Shown here piece by piece: positions 63,476-64,000 of a DNA stretch of 64,000 nucleotides (position 1 is its first letter; each line of letters starts with the position of its first letter). The DNA comes from Desulfuromonadales bacterium (GTDB lineage: Bacteria; Desulfobacterota; Desulfuromonadia; Desulfuromonadales; Syntrophotaleaceae), in assembly GCA_013619105.1 (NCBI GenBank), contig JABXKU010000002.1:32228-96227 (forward strand), given 5' to 3'. Below the pieces are notes generated by a model. It did not search any database. It worked only from the letters and a program-made list of their open reading frames with translations, and was not told where the DNA came from. The translations under genes and the position numbers were made by a program.

Positions 63476-64000
63476 TTAGTGACGGACACTTTTAAAACAA
63501 TTGATCAAATTGATTCTGCCAGTATGGAAAAATCTCATTATTTGCGCTTCCTGGTCGTAATAACTTTCCCAGTAAGGGACCTGATTTAAACCAAGCCTTG
63601 CAGGATATCGGTTGACGAACCCGACATCCTCGATAACACTTACCCTCTGAAGGGCCTCAAGAAAGGTGCCAGCCAGTTCCTCCCACAACAGATGAGATCC
63701 AACCCATTGGTTCAAACAATAAGGATAAGTCTTAATCGCCAAATATTTATACTTTGATTTTGCGTATGGTGGCTGGAACCGATAAAGTGCCTTGTCGTCC
63801 CCTTCCCAGTATTGCCTGTAGACCAAATAGGCTTTTACAATTGGACACACATAGATTTCTTCGATAATGCCACTCCTGATGGCGGTCCAATGCCGGTCTT
63901 TCATAATTTCAAAACACTTTCGGTGATAGGTCTTTATGAGTTTTTCCAACAGCTTGTTAAATGATTTATAAATAGCCAATTCATCGGAAAAGTCTTGATT
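63476..64000 (-). CDS. Unknown protein upstream of tnsA (5' partial)
   Basis: The minus-strand frame is open to the window edge, so at least 174 residues are encoded and the start is outside. A TTG at 63979 is only an internal codon in this reading. The visible part is aromatic and basic: many Tyr, Trp and Lys residues (YKSFNKLLEKLIKTYHRK, YLVYRQYWEGDDKALYRF, YKYLAIKTYPYCLNQWVG), ending INCFKSVRH. It has no CxxC/HxxC zinc site of TniQ/TnsD type and no nuclease or helicase motif that I recognise. It points the same way as tnsABC with 68 bases between, so it could be part of the transposon operon or cargo. Function unknown. Confidence 0.7.
   Translation of the reverse strand, partial: NQDFSDELAIYKSFNKLLEKLIKTYHRKCFEIMKDRHWTAIRSGIIEEIYVCPIVKAYLVYRQYWEGDDKALYRFQPPYAKSKYKYLAIKTYPYCLNQWVGSHLLWEELAGTFLEALQRVSVIEDVGFVNRYPARLGLNQVPYWESYYDQEAQIMRFFHTGRINLINCFKSVRH

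Noticed and set aside
1..64000. tRNA, rRNA and CRISPR loci
   Set aside because: No cloverleaf, ribosomal RNA signature or short regularly spaced repeat with unique spacers was seen in any intergenic stretch; this is by eye and not a computed scan.

Overview
The window reads as chromosomal DNA of a Gram-negative deltaproteobacterium of the Desulfuromonadales/Geobacter-Pelobacter type. This is inferred from gene families and order: a pyrR-pyrB-pyrC-carA-carB-greA-DUF1858-recG run, a PilT ATPase next to a Cys-rich receiver protein, a rubredoxin-fused reductase, and DUF3467 and CoxE-type VWA genes. No rRNA, tRNA or CRISPR array was seen.

Region 1 (1-28023) is the 3' part of one giant gene. The frame is already open at base 1, so at least 9,340 residues are encoded and the true start lies upstream. 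The protein is a secreted or surface type, modular and acidic. It carries ~45-60-residue 'ALE' modules, an embedded metzincin protease motif, a helical repeat block, two clusters of RTX calcium-binding repeats, a 'PLYxDxxGNxTT' repeat block, nine tandem ~91-residue 'WSLxVDG' modules bracketed by helical Trp-containing segments, a flagellin-IN-like insert and an unusual charged tail. Its stop overlaps a DUF3467 gene, and a CoxE-like VWA gene follows.

Region 2 (30 to 46 kb) is a mosaic of short transcription units: a periplasmic rhodanese, a PNPOx-fold protein, a small hypothetical, a double-rubredoxin FAD reductase, a DUF6868 membrane protein, pilT with two companions, a convergent Flp pilin gene, mltA, a UPF0149/SEC-C protein, a MazG-like/RelE-like gene pair, a nitroreductase, a TM2 protein, a thioesterase, a ClC transporter with CBS domains, and an acyl-CoA ligase.

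Region 3 (46 to 59.4 kb) is housekeeping. lepA and lepB are followed by a leader with a PyrR-binding-like hairpin and a strong intrinsic terminator. Then come the UMP biosynthesis genes pyrR, pyrB, pyrC, carA and carB, another strong terminator, and greA, a DUF1858 protein and recG.

Region 4 (about 59.5 to 64 kb) is a Tn7-like transposon end. Two exact 22-bp direct repeats and a TGTGGGCG terminus candidate lie just past recG. They are followed on the minus strand by tnsC, tnsB and tnsA homologues and a partial unknown gene that runs off the window. No TniQ/TnsD gene lies between tnsC and this end.
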